Source: an uncultured Deferribacteres bacterium (lineage in GTDB: Bacteria > Zhuqueibacterota > JdFR-76 > DREG01). Taken from it: a stretch of 64,000 nt of DNA. The translations under genes and the position numbers were made by a program. The stretch lies in contig CAJVYQ010000015.1 of the NCBI GenBank assembly GCA_913009825.1, positions 1-64,000 of the forward strand, in the 5' to 3' direction. Of this stretch, positions 44,539 to 52,889 are shown piece after piece; positions within the stretch are counted from its first letter, which is position 1, and the number at the start of each line of letters is the position of its first letter. A model generated the notes under the pieces. That model did not search any database. It was given only the letters and a program-made list of their open reading frames with translations, and was not told the origin of the DNA.

Positions 44539-45771
44539 TTATTCAATTTTTACAGGGAATTTAATAGTAATTTTAAACCGGTCCTGCGCCAACACAGTTA
44601 CGAACATCTCGCCATGATTTTCCTTAAACAGTTTATCACAATTGAGCAGATCGATCTCTGAATGAGAGGGAACCGGTTTCGTCGCTTCAACAGAGTTCAT
44701 CAGTTGTGCAAACAATTCCTGCAGGTTTTCCACACGATTCATCTGAATTTCGGTGTAAACGGAATTGCCGTTTCGTCCCGTCATAAAGAGGATTCTGCCA
44801 TTCTGATGGTCGATACGGGCAATATTGACAAAAAGTGAGCAAAAAGCTTCACGCAATTTGGTAAAATTCGCTTCAATCTCCGGTAGATTCAGAGCATACA
44901 TGGTTTCAATATCGAACTTGTTTTCGCGAATAAAATAATTGGTCAGGTTTAGTGAAGTTGAGATCACATCGTTTAGCTGGATTTTGTTATTTTCATCATG
45001 ATGAATTTGAAATTTCGCTAACGAAAGGAACTCGCGCAATATAAACGAGACCTTATTTGCTTCGCGCTCTGCAATGGACAAATCGTTTTTAAATTTTTCC
45101 CGGTTCGGTTCCGAATAGAGTGTGAGTCCGATTCTACCCATGATGGTTGTCATGGGATTGCTGATCTGGTGGACAATGCCGCTGGAAATTTCACCCAATA
45201 AGGCCAGATGATTTACGTCATCCATTCTATGGGACATGCGGTTTAACAATAAATTAGATTCATTCACTTTTTCACGCAAACGATGCAGTTCAAAATGATT
45301 GGCGAGGATGGAACCAAGCATTTTAAGGGATAATTCTGTGCGTTTATCCGGGGTAAAATTATTTTTTTTAGGGATAATTTCAATGATGCCGCCATAAAAA
45401 TCGTTCTGTTTCAAAGGCAAAAAAATCTTCCTTTTATTCATGTCATCTCCGGCATCGTGTATATCGGACAGATAGAGTTTACCATTCTCCCCGAGCCATT
45501 GAATAATCCCATCTTCCAACTGTTGCTGCACCGTAAAGGAAAATTCGGCAGGCTGGATATCCCAGATAGAATGTTGTTCATCGGCAGGATTAAAAGAAAT
45601 AAGCGCGATGCTTTTAAACGGAACAATTTTGTAAATCCAATTTTTATAAGTTTTTTGAAAATGAGCATCGTTCCTGATTTTATTCATCGAATTATAAACC
45701 TGATACATGAAATGAAGAAATTTAATATCGCTGTCATTGGTTCTGATTTTTTCCATTTCAATAAGCGGCAT
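44539..45771 (-). CDS. GAF/HisKA sensor protein with degenerate ATPase domain
   Basis: A 410-residue protein. Residues about 25-165 look like a GAF-type sensor (FKSIALISFNPADEQ, IFLPLKQNDFYGGIIEII). An H-box follows at about residue 205 (GEISSGIVHQISNPMTTIMG). The region where HATPase should be keeps an N-box-like LREAFCSLFVNIARI, but the G1 (DxGxG), F and G2 boxes cannot be found. It may therefore bind ATP poorly or not at all. AAAGGATCC stands before ATG 45771, and the gene overlaps the HDOD gene by 14 bases, so both are likely expressed together. Confidence 0.78.
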   Translation of the reverse strand: MPLIEMEKIRTNDSDIKFLHFMYQVYNSMNKIRNDAHFQKTYKNWIYKIVPFKSIALISFNPADEQHSIWDIQPAEFSFTVQQQLEDGIIQWLGENGKLYLSDIHDAGDDMNKRKIFLPLKQNDFYGGIIEIIPKKNNFTPDKRTELSLKMLGSILANHFELHRLREKVNESNLLLNRMSHRMDDVNHLALLGEISSGIVHQISNPMTTIMGRIGLTLYSEPNREKFKNDLSIAEREANKVSFILREFLSLAKFQIHHDENNKIQLNDVISTSLNLTNYFIRENKFDIETMYALNLPEIEANFTKLREAFCSLFVNIARIDHQNGRILFMTGRNGNSVYTEIQMNRVENLQELFAQLMNSVEATKPVPSHSEIDLLNCDKLFKENHGEMFVTVLAQDRFKITIKFPVKIE

Positions 45772-46714
45772 ACCGGATCCTTTGTTGATGGGTCATAATA
45801 GGTGAATACCTGGAGCTACCTTCCTGATTCCGCGCCAGGGCAAAAAGCGAATAGTCTTCGGTAATCTGTTTTTCCAGTTGTTTCAAATAGTAAGCCTCAT
45901 CCACCTTTCCTGCCTCATTCATCTTCAGGGAAAATTCTTCCTTAACATAATCATTGAAAACCGGCGTGGACATATCGCCGGAATAACCCACACCCAGCCG
46001 TTTGGCCAGATAGTCGCCAAAATGGATCAAAGAGGCAATTTTTGAATAATTTTCCGCTCTTTTCGGATCGTGATGATAATGAATAGCCATGATGATCGTA
46101 GCGGGAAAATTCCATTTTTCCACCAGCCAGGCACCAATCTGAGAATGATTTACACCTGGAAAAACATCTTCTTCGATCAGGTACATCGGTTTATCTTCAT
46201 CAATCATTTTGGTGATGACCTTTGAAAAGTCCTCTTTAAAATAGAGACTCATAATATATTTTCCCAGGTCATGCAACAGGCCGGCGGCAAACACTTCTCC
46301 GGTAACTTCGTAGCCCAAATCCCGGGCTAACATCTTGCTTGCCACTGCCGTGCCAATGGCATGTTCCCAAAAAAGATAGATGTCAAACGGCATAGAGTGC
46401 TGGTAGCGGGCAAAGCGATCTATCACCGACGCGCTGAGAACCAGATTCTTCAACGTTTCCATCCCGATCACCACAATGGCCAGCGGAACAGTATTTATTT
46501 TATGCGGGAAGCCGTAATAAGCGGAATTTGCCAATTTTAAAATTTGGGCAGTCAATGCCTGGTCGCTGGAAATAATTCTACTCAACATCCTGGCGGACGT
46601 ATTGGGATTATCCACTAGCTCAATGGTCTTTACCACGGTTGTCGGCAGCGTCGGCAGATCAAAGATATGCTGGGTGATTTTCTTTATTTTTGCAAATGTT
46701 AAATTGCCGGACAA
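45758..46714 (-). CDS. HDOD-domain signalling protein
   Basis: A 318-residue HDOD protein: FDLPTLPTTVVKTIELVDNPNTS, LSRIISSDQALTAQILKLANSAYYGFP and INTVPLAIVVIGMETLKNLVL are the domain's classic blocks. A retained HD pair lies in AAGLLHDLGKYI. HDOD proteins often sit beside flagellar or chemotaxis genes and act in signalling output rather than catalysis. The start is TTG, with AGGAG seven bases upstream. It follows the small charged gene after fliA by 14 bases. Confidence 0.88.
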   Translation of the reverse strand: MSGNLTFAKIKKITQHIFDLPTLPTTVVKTIELVDNPNTSARMLSRIISSDQALTAQILKLANSAYYGFPHKINTVPLAIVVIGMETLKNLVLSASVIDRFARYQHSMPFDIYLFWEHAIGTAVASKMLARDLGYEVTGEVFAAGLLHDLGKYIMSLYFKEDFSKVITKMIDEDKPMYLIEEDVFPGVNHSQIGAWLVEKWNFPATIIMAIHYHHDPKRAENYSKIASLIHFGDYLAKRLGVGYSGDMSTPVFNDYVKEEFSLKMNEAGKVDEAYYLKQLEKQITEDYSLFALARNQEGSSRYSPIMTHQQRIRYAAY

Positions 46715-46728
46715 CTTGTTTCTCCTGA

Positions 46729-47049
46729 TTATACGGTTATATCGATGTGAGTGCCGGAATGCACTGCCATAGAATCATCGCTTTTCACCTCTTGTTCTTT
46801 CTCTTTCGAATGAGAAAGTTGCTGTTTTTTACTTTTGTTATTTTCCTTTTTCCCCTGCCGTTTACGAATGATTTTCTTTTCCGTCTCTTTGCTTTCCTCG
46901 GTTCTCTGCGTTTTGTGGTAACGTTCCTGTTTCAAATGTTTGGCAAATTGATCCCGCTCAGCCTCGGGTACCGCTCTCACCATCTCCTGAAATTTTTGCA
47001 TTAGCGGCATTTTTGAAAGATTGTCCTGTATATGCAAGGGCTGTACCAT
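46729..47049 (-). CDS. Small highly charged protein of unknown function
   Basis: A 106-residue protein. The first ~45 residues (MPLMQKFQEMVRAVPEAERDQFAKHLKQ) are helical and the rest is a Lys/Glu/Gln-rich tail (KKIIRKRQGKKENNKSKKQQ) ending HSGTHIDITV. AGGAGG lies four bases before the ATG. It follows fliA by 22 bases. Its place and size made me consider the anti-sigma factor FlgM, but the FlgM C-terminal helices are not visible. I do not recognise it. Confidence 0.65.
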   Translation of the reverse strand: MVQPLHIQDNLSKMPLMQKFQEMVRAVPEAERDQFAKHLKQERYHKTQRTEESKETEKKIIRKRQGKKENNKSKKQQLSHSKEKEQEVKSDDSMAVHSGTHIDITV

Positions 47050-47071
47050 AGCCCCTCCTTACAGATTTATG

Positions 47072-47872
47072 TCAGAAAAAATTTTTTAACTTTGCCCGTA
47101 ATCGATTAATCGCCTTGGTATGAATTTGAGAAACCCGGGATTCCGAAACATTCATCACAACGCCAATCTCTTTCAGGGTCAAATCTTCGTAATAATAGAG
47201 TGCCAGCACCAGACGTTCATTTTCCGGCAAATTATTTAAATATTCCACCAGGCTTTTCTTCAATTCTTCTTTTTCTATTGTTTGGATCGGATCATCGGCT
47301 TTGGAATTTTTAATCAGATCATACAGGCTGCCGTTTGTTTCGCTTGTTTCATAAATTTCCCGATCCAGCGAGGTCAGAACATGCCCGCCTATTTTAGCCA
47401 ACATGCTCTCATATTCATCCAGATCCATTTCTAACTCTTTGGCAATTTCTTCTGCAGTGGCCATTCTTCCTAATTGCGATTCCAGATTCACAATCGCCTT
47501 TTCCAACTGCCTGGCTTTGCTCCTCACCGAACGGGGCACCCAATCCAGAGACCTTAGTTCATCCAGAATGGATCCTCTTATTCTGGGCACAACATAAGTT
47601 TCAAACTTAACGCCAAGATTGATATCGAAACGGTCAATTGCTGTCAGCAATCCCATGGTTCCGGCGCTTACCAGATCGTCGTAGTTCACGGAATTGGGCA
47701 GCGTCAGTATCATTCTTCCCGCAACATACTTTACAACCGGCAGATAGTGGATCACCAGTTTTTCTTTGATCGCGGGATTAAATGTTTTGAAATAGATCCG
47801 CCATAAATTCTCCATATCTTCCTTCTGACTCACCGACTTGTATTCCTTCAAGGCAGCAGCATTAACCGACAT
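47072..47872 (-). CDS. fliA: Flagellar RNA polymerase sigma factor FliA (sigma-28)
   Basis: A 266-residue sigma factor. Region 2 has KYVAGRMILTLPNSVNYDDLVSAGTMGLLTAIDRFD, region 3 LRSLDWVPRSVRSKARQLEKAI, and region 4 the helix-turn-helix LTLKEIGVVMNVSESRVSQIHTKAINRL. These and the size match FliA/SigD. The start at 47872 is set by GGAGG with seven-base spacing; the frame continues upstream but into the promoter region. A sigma-54 promoter sits at 47935-47949. It would switch on late genes such as flagellin, not present here. Confidence 0.95.
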   Translation of the reverse strand: MSVNAAALKEYKSVSQKEDMENLWRIYFKTFNPAIKEKLVIHYLPVVKYVAGRMILTLPNSVNYDDLVSAGTMGLLTAIDRFDINLGVKFETYVVPRIRGSILDELRSLDWVPRSVRSKARQLEKAIVNLESQLGRMATAEEIAKELEMDLDEYESMLAKIGGHVLTSLDREIYETSETNGSLYDLIKNSKADDPIQTIEKEELKKSLVEYLNNLPENERLVLALYYYEDLTLKEIGVVMNVSESRVSQIHTKAINRLRAKLKNFF

Positions 47873-47934
47873 AAATTCCTCCACAAATTGCATTCCCGCT
47901 AAAAAGACAACAGAATATATTCGGATTCCATTAC

Positions 47935-47949
47935 GCAATGTTTATGCCA
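47935..47949 (-). promoter_or_regulatory. Sigma-54 promoter of fliA
   Basis: The minus strand reads TGGCATAAACATTGC: GG and GC ten bases apart, with TGGCA and TTGC blocks as in the consensus. The predicted start, near 47923, gives a leader of about 50 bases carrying the GGAGG ribosome site of fliA. Confidence 0.87.
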
Positions 47950-48021
47950 ATATTTTATCATTTTTGCTAACTACTTAATTTTATAAATTCTACACTATCT
48001 AATTATTGCTTTCATTTATTA

Positions 48022-48048
48022 TTATCGGCAATATTTACCCAAATATAA
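48022..48048 (-). promoter_or_regulatory. Possible sigma-28-type promoter upstream of fliA
   Basis: On the minus strand GCCGATAA at 48022-48029 is a perfect match to the sigma-28 -10 box. Eleven bases upstream is TTATATTT, a poor match to the -35 box TAAAGTTT. It could give FliA autoregulation, but with half the signal weak this remains tentative. Confidence 0.35.
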
Positions 48049-48169
48049 GGCAAGCTTTTCCTATATTGAATTTGTCTAATTGTGTTTCACTTAAAAATTG
48101 CTATTCTTCTGTGGTTTATTCCGTTGCAACATTTTTGTTCTTTGAGAACATGGAATTCAACCCTTTCTA

Positions 48170-48432
48170 ACCTTCCCCTTCGGAAAACTCGGGGCAGGTC
48201 TTGCTAAGAGTTGGAAAAGAGGAGACAATTATTACGCTCCTTCAGGGTAATGGAAAATATTATATAAACCAACCCGGAGCACTCACTGCCCCGGGCTAAT
48301 GTATTCCACCCTTTCAGTGTGATGAAAATTTGCAAAATATGCTCTGAAAGAGCAAAATATATCAGGCCCGGTGCGAAGCGCCGGGATTCGAAGTAATAAT
48401 GACCCGTTATCAGCCCGTAAGGGGCGAAATTA
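48170..48432. repeat. Dispersed intergenic repeat with nested small hairpins
   Basis: A chain of short palindromic pieces, such as CCCTTTCAGTGTG, GCTCTGAAAGAGC, GCCCGGTGCGAAGCGCCGGG and GCCCGTAAGGGGC. This style is found in non-coding repeats of many environmental bacteria. The 882-base gap between fliA and flhG is filled by this, by the 222-bp repeat that follows and by AT-rich promoter sequence. No gene was recognised. Confidence 0.6.
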
Positions 48433-48525
48433 ATTGTAACCTGAATTGTAACTATTCAGCCACAAAGTCTCTCTGCCTGCATCGGGCAGGGAAGGCACTA
48501 AGATACATAAAGAAAAAGAAATTAG

Positions 48526-48747
48526 GCAACTATTCAGGTTGCCCGCTAATATCGCTAAAAAACGAGAATCGTTAACTATTTTGTCCTGTTCGTATGATTT
48601 CGTGTAATTCGCGTGCTGAACAGGCAGACGATTTTTTCAATTTCTCTGCGCTCTCCGCGTCTCTGCGTTAAAAAAACAGGCGCTTTAAAACGCAGAGACG
48701 CAGAGAGCGCAAAGGAAGCGGATTTGTTCAAAAAACTAAAGTGTTAC
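48526..48747 (+). repeat. 222-bp dispersed repeat, copy 2
   Basis: Gap-free match to the minus strand of 90-311, with about six differences in 222 bases. The left tip here is GCAACTATTCAGG where the other has GTAAC; the right tip is GTTAC in both. It ends only 8 bases from the flhG stop codon at 48755, so it would form the 3' end of the fliM-flhG transcript. The internal palindrome could fold into a long hairpin there. Confidence 0.88.
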
Positions 48748-48754
48748 ACTCCGC

Positions 48755-49612
48755 CTAATTTGACAATTGGGGTATCTTATGTACTGCAACATCCCTGCGT
48801 ATCTCCAGCCAATTGGTTCTGATTTTATCCAATTGTCTGATAAAAATATTGTCCCGGTCAAGCAAAGCAAGCGGCGTTTGCATTTTAATGGATTGGACAA
48901 CATTTTCATCCCGTAACAGAAATCCTAAGTAGTTTATTCTCCGATAGAGAAATTTTTGCACAATCAAATTAAATTTTTGATAGGCTTCGATCGCTTCACT
49001 TTCAGAATCGACCAGGTTAATAACAATATGAACAGGAATTTGGGGGTAATAGTAAGACAGTATTTTTAAAATGGCATAAGCATCGGCTATGGAAGTGGGC
49101 TCCGGCGTGGCAATAATCATCACTTCATCGCAGGATGTGAGTTCCCCGAAAACCAGGCTGGATATCCCCGAGGCGGTATCCACTAACATATAATCGAAGC
49201 GGCCGTCCAGTTTTTTAAATTGATTTTTGAAATGCTGCGCAATTTCGTCCCGGTAATTTATCAATTCCAGGGCTCCGGACCCCGTGGGCAAGATAGAACA
49301 GTACGGCTGGTATTCAAAAATCACTTCCGATAATTTTTTACCGCCTCGCTTCACATCCGTATAAGTAAATTGAGGGGATGTATCGGTTAAAATCTGGATT
49401 TTGGAAAGATTGATATCCCCATCCACCAAAAGGGTTTTTTGTTCCTCTTTAGCAAAAAGGAGTGCCAGGTTCAGGGCAATCACACTTTTCCCCACCCCCC
49501 CCTTTCCCGAAGTAATTGCCAGTCGTTTCGTATGAAAATCACTTTTAATGTGGGGGTACAGTTCTCTTTCCGGAATCAAATCGCGTAATTTCCAGGCCTG
49601 ATCTTTCGGCAT
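48755..49612 (-). CDS. flhG: Flagellar number regulator FlhG (MinD-like ATPase)
   Basis: A 285-residue MinD/ParA-family ATPase with the deviant Walker A SGKGGVGKSVIALNLALLF near residues 34-52, LLVDGDINLSKIQIL as switch region and MLVDTASGISS as Walker B. It follows flhF with a TGATG overlap, as in many bacteria where FlhF and FlhG together set flagellar place and number. ATG 49612 is chosen over a TTG one codon upstream. Sequence before the Walker A (KLRDLIPERELYPHIKS) is a short N-terminal lead that may contact FlhF. Confidence 0.94.
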   Translation of the reverse strand: MPKDQAWKLRDLIPERELYPHIKSDFHTKRLAITSGKGGVGKSVIALNLALLFAKEEQKTLLVDGDINLSKIQILTDTSPQFTYTDVKRGGKKLSEVIFEYQPYCSILPTGSGALELINYRDEIAQHFKNQFKKLDGRFDYMLVDTASGISSLVFGELTSCDEVMIIATPEPTSIADAYAILKILSYYYPQIPVHIVINLVDSESEAIEAYQKFNLIVQKFLYRRINYLGFLLRDENVVQSIKMQTPLALLDRDNIFIRQLDKIRTNWLEIRRDVAVHKIPQLSN

Positions 49613-50823
49613 CAAGGTTTCTCTCCCATCATCATTTTGGTCAGTAAATCATTCCCGGGTTTCATGATATCATCCGGTACATTCTGTCCTGTGGCAATAA
49701 ATGAGATCGGTTTTTTTGCTTTGTGCAGTACGCCCAATATGGAACCGAAGGAACCGGTTTCATCCATTTTTGTGAACAGAATTTTTTCCAGGGGAAAGAT
49801 AGAAAATCGTTCAACCACGTCTTTCATATACTCTTCTTTACTTGTCAGGCTCAGAACCAAGTGGGTTTCCGGACTGGGGCAATCCCGGAAATAAGTCAGC
49901 ATCTCTTTTAAGGCAGCGCCATTTTGCGGACTTTTACCCGGCGTATCGATATAAATCACCTCGCAGTCGGATAGACGAGTGAGAGCCGTTTGCATTTCTG
50001 CCGGCGAATAGACCACTTCCAGCGGCAGTTTTGTGATGTTTGCATAAGTGCGCAACTGCTCGATGGCGGCAATTCTGTACGTATCGATGGAGATCAACCC
50101 AACTTTCTGCTGTTGATATATTTTATCGATCGCCGACAATTTGGCAATGCAGGTGGTTTTACCAACACCGGTCGGGCCAATCATCACCTTTATTTTTTTG
50201 TCGGCCGGATCTGCCCGGGATGAAAAAGGATAACTTTCCAATAGTTTGAGAATAGTTGCAGATATTTCCCGCTTAATATATTTCCTGCTGCTTCGGCCCT
50301 GGCGTGACATCTTTTTATCCGTATTATGAATGATGGTACCCGCCAGTTGTTTGTTTACCCCGGCTTTGATCAACCGGGCATAACTTTCAATAAAATCCGG
50401 CGGCATCTCCGGATATCCGGTTCCTTGCAGCAAGAGTGACAACGAATCGATGCGTTCCCTGACTTCCTGAAGTTCTGAAAAATCGGGCGATAGTACCGCC
50501 CGGGAAGTCTGCTGCTCCACCGGTTTTTTAACAAAATTTTTCCTGGAATAAGTAAAAGCGGAATTGGATTCATCCAAAGAAAATCTTTCTTCCGGCCCGG
50601 CCGAACCACTACCCGGCCGGATGGGATTCATCTTCTGCGGCCATTTTCCTTTTTCATTACCATATTCTTCATCGATGGCCGCAGTGGCGATTACGTAACG
50701 TTTCCTGCTCTGGCGGTCATATTTTTCAGTCATGCTCAAGAGAATGGCATCTTCACCCAAAGCCTGCCTTATTTTTTGCAAAGCTCCTTGACTGTTTTCA
50801 GCAGTAAATTTTTTAATTTTCAT
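49612..50823 (-). CDS. flhF: Flagellar SRP-like GTPase FlhF
   Basis: A 403-residue protein. The N-terminal B region begins MKIKKFTAENSQGALQKIRQALGEDAILLS. The NG domain carries the P-loop IGPTGVGKTTCIAKL (near residue 210), ISIDTYRIAAIEQLRTYA, YIDTPGKSPQN (usually DTAGRS) and LFTKMDETGSFGSIL. It recruits early flagellar parts to the assembly site. The change from DTAG to DTPG in the G3 region is seen in other FlhF proteins. It overlaps flhA by 4 bases. Confidence 0.95.
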   Translation of the reverse strand: MKIKKFTAENSQGALQKIRQALGEDAILLSMTEKYDRQSRKRYVIATAAIDEEYGNEKGKWPQKMNPIRPGSGSAGPEERFSLDESNSAFTYSRKNFVKKPVEQQTSRAVLSPDFSELQEVRERIDSLSLLLQGTGYPEMPPDFIESYARLIKAGVNKQLAGTIIHNTDKKMSRQGRSSRKYIKREISATILKLLESYPFSSRADPADKKIKVMIGPTGVGKTTCIAKLSAIDKIYQQQKVGLISIDTYRIAAIEQLRTYANITKLPLEVVYSPAEMQTALTRLSDCEVIYIDTPGKSPQNGAALKEMLTYFRDCPSPETHLVLSLTSKEEYMKDVVERFSIFPLEKILFTKMDETGSFGSILGVLHKAKKPISFIATGQNVPDDIMKPGNDLLTKMMMGEKP

Positions 50824-52889
50824 TGCTTTAACCTTATCACTCCAACGGATTGAATGTTTACATCGCCCGGAACCTCATTGTAGGACAAAACAGACAATTG
50901 AGGAAAAGCCATCTCTAATATTTTCTGTAAATAGGACCGGATCGTCGGCGAACACAGTAACAATGGCGTATATCCGGCGATGTTCATTTTATCAATTTCT
51001 TCCCGAATATTATCATAGAGTTTTTTCAGATGATCCGGGGGCAAATTCAAGCCTATTTTTTGATTATGTTCCAGGTTGTTGGACAGATAATTTTCCAGTC
51101 CCGGCTCCAGGATTAAGCTATTGATCACATTCTGATTATCGATAAACGGTTTGGAAATTATTTTTAGGAGTGCGCTGCGCACAAATTCGGTGAGAACATC
51201 TGTTTCTTTGGTCAGTGAGGCAGCATCGGCAAGGGTTTCCAGAATGGTGGCCATATCACGAATGGGCACCCGCTCGCGCAGCAAGTTTTGCAAAACCTTC
51301 TGCACCTGGCCTGTATTCAACATATTGGGAATCAATTCTTCAACCAGGGCACCGTTTTCCTTTTTTACATTTTCGATTAGATCATTTACATCCTGCCGAC
51401 TCATAATTTCGAAGGCATGCTGTTTCAGCACTTCTTTCAAATGGGTAGCCATCACGGCGCCGGGTTCAACAATAGTATATCCTTTTTTCTCAGCAATTTC
51501 CCGCTGCGTTTCTTGCAGCCAAACCGCAGGCAGACCGAAAGCGGGGTCTACGGTATCGATGCCTTCAATATCAATTTTGTTTTCCCCGCCGGCCAATGCC
51601 ATCATCCGGTTCATGTAAATTTCCCCTTTGGCAACATCCGCGCCCCGGATCTTAATAATATATTCTTCCGGATTCAGGCTGATATTATCCCGGATGCGGA
51701 TAGGCGGAATCACAATACCCAGCTCGATGGCGCACTGCTTGCGAATGGCGGTGATCCGGGTCAACAGATCCCCACCCTGTTCTTCGTCCACCAGAGAGAT
51801 TAATCCGTATCCGATCTCTATTTCCAACGGATCCACGTGCAGGTAGCGGGTGATATTTTCTTCTTCATCTTCTAATTCTTCCTTTTCTCCGACAAGTTCC
51901 GCCGCCGCCTCTTCTTTTTTTGCCTGATAAACACCACGTGCCACAATCGCCGACAACCCGGCCAGAATGAGAAAGGGAAGGGTTGGTAAACCCGGCGTAA
52001 TGCCAAACATGAACAGCGCACCGGCGACAATCGAAAGGGCACGCGGCTGCTTGAGCAATTGAGCCGATAAATCCTGTCCAAGATTGGTTTCCGAAGAAGC
52101 CCGGGTGACAATAAGACCGGCGGAAGTGGACAGAACGAGTGCAGGAATCTGCGAAACCAAACCGTCCCCAACCGTAAGAAGCGTGTAGGTTTGCAGAGCA
52201 TCGGAAAAACCCATATTTTTTTGCACCATGCCAATAATAAATCCACCGATAATATTAATCACTGTAATAATTAAACCGGCGATGGCATCCCCCCGGACAA
52301 ATTTTGAAGCCCCGTCCATGGCGCCGTAAAAATCCGCTTCACTGGCTATTTTTTCCCGTCTTTTTCTCGCTTCCACTTCATCTATTAACCCGGCATTTAA
52401 ATCGGCATCGATTGCCATCTGTTTTCCCGGCATGGCATCTAATGTAAACCGGGCGGCAACTTCGGCAATTCTTCCCGCTCCTTTGGTGATGACAACAAAT
52501 TGGATAATAACCAGGATAAAGAAAATCACAAATCCAACAACATAATTTCCCTTAACCACGAAATTGCCGAATGCGGATATCACATTCCCGGCATAAGCAT
52601 CACCTAAAATCAGCCTTGTTGAAGCCACATTCAGAGAAAGCCGGAAGAGGGTCATCACCAAAAGCATGCTGGGAAAAACGGAAAAATCCAGCGGTTCATT
52701 TAAATACAGAGAGATCATCAACACCACCAAAGCAAATGTGATGTTGATGGCTAACAAAATATCCAAAAAACCGGCAGGGAGCGGAATAACCATTACCGCA
52801 AGTATAGCGATGACGCCGACAGCCAAAACGATATCACTTTGTCCGGTTATCCGCCTGAGGAGTCCGTTCTTTTGCTGCGGTTGGTTCAT
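50820..52889 (-). CDS. flhA: Flagellar export gate protein FlhA
   Basis: A 689-residue FlhA. Eight membrane segments occupy about 20-330; the FHIPEP-type region is FSVFPSMLLVMTLFRLSLNVASTRLIL, and KGAGRIAEVAARFTLDAMPGKQMAIDADLNAGLIDE is the conserved cytoplasmic loop. The large C-terminal domain docks export substrates. It forms the nonameric export gate ring. It overlaps both flhB and flhF by 4 bases, so the three are translationally linked. Confidence 0.97.
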   Translation of the reverse strand: MNQPQQKNGLLRRITGQSDIVLAVGVIAILAVMVIPLPAGFLDILLAINITFALVVLMISLYLNEPLDFSVFPSMLLVMTLFRLSLNVASTRLILGDAYAGNVISAFGNFVVKGNYVVGFVIFFILVIIQFVVITKGAGRIAEVAARFTLDAMPGKQMAIDADLNAGLIDEVEARKRREKIASEADFYGAMDGASKFVRGDAIAGLIITVINIIGGFIIGMVQKNMGFSDALQTYTLLTVGDGLVSQIPALVLSTSAGLIVTRASSETNLGQDLSAQLLKQPRALSIVAGALFMFGITPGLPTLPFLILAGLSAIVARGVYQAKKEEAAAELVGEKEELEDEEENITRYLHVDPLEIEIGYGLISLVDEEQGGDLLTRITAIRKQCAIELGIVIPPIRIRDNISLNPEEYIIKIRGADVAKGEIYMNRMMALAGGENKIDIEGIDTVDPAFGLPAVWLQETQREIAEKKGYTIVEPGAVMATHLKEVLKQHAFEIMSRQDVNDLIENVKKENGALVEELIPNMLNTGQVQKVLQNLLRERVPIRDMATILETLADAASLTKETDVLTEFVRSALLKIISKPFIDNQNVINSLILEPGLENYLSNNLEHNQKIGLNLPPDHLKKLYDNIREEIDKMNIAGYTPLLLCSPTIRSYLQKILEMAFPQLSVLSYNEVPGDVNIQSVGVIRLKQ

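Noticed and set aside
46729-47049. Small gene after fliA as flgM
   Set aside because: Size and place fit, but the C-terminal helices typical of FlgM are not visible.
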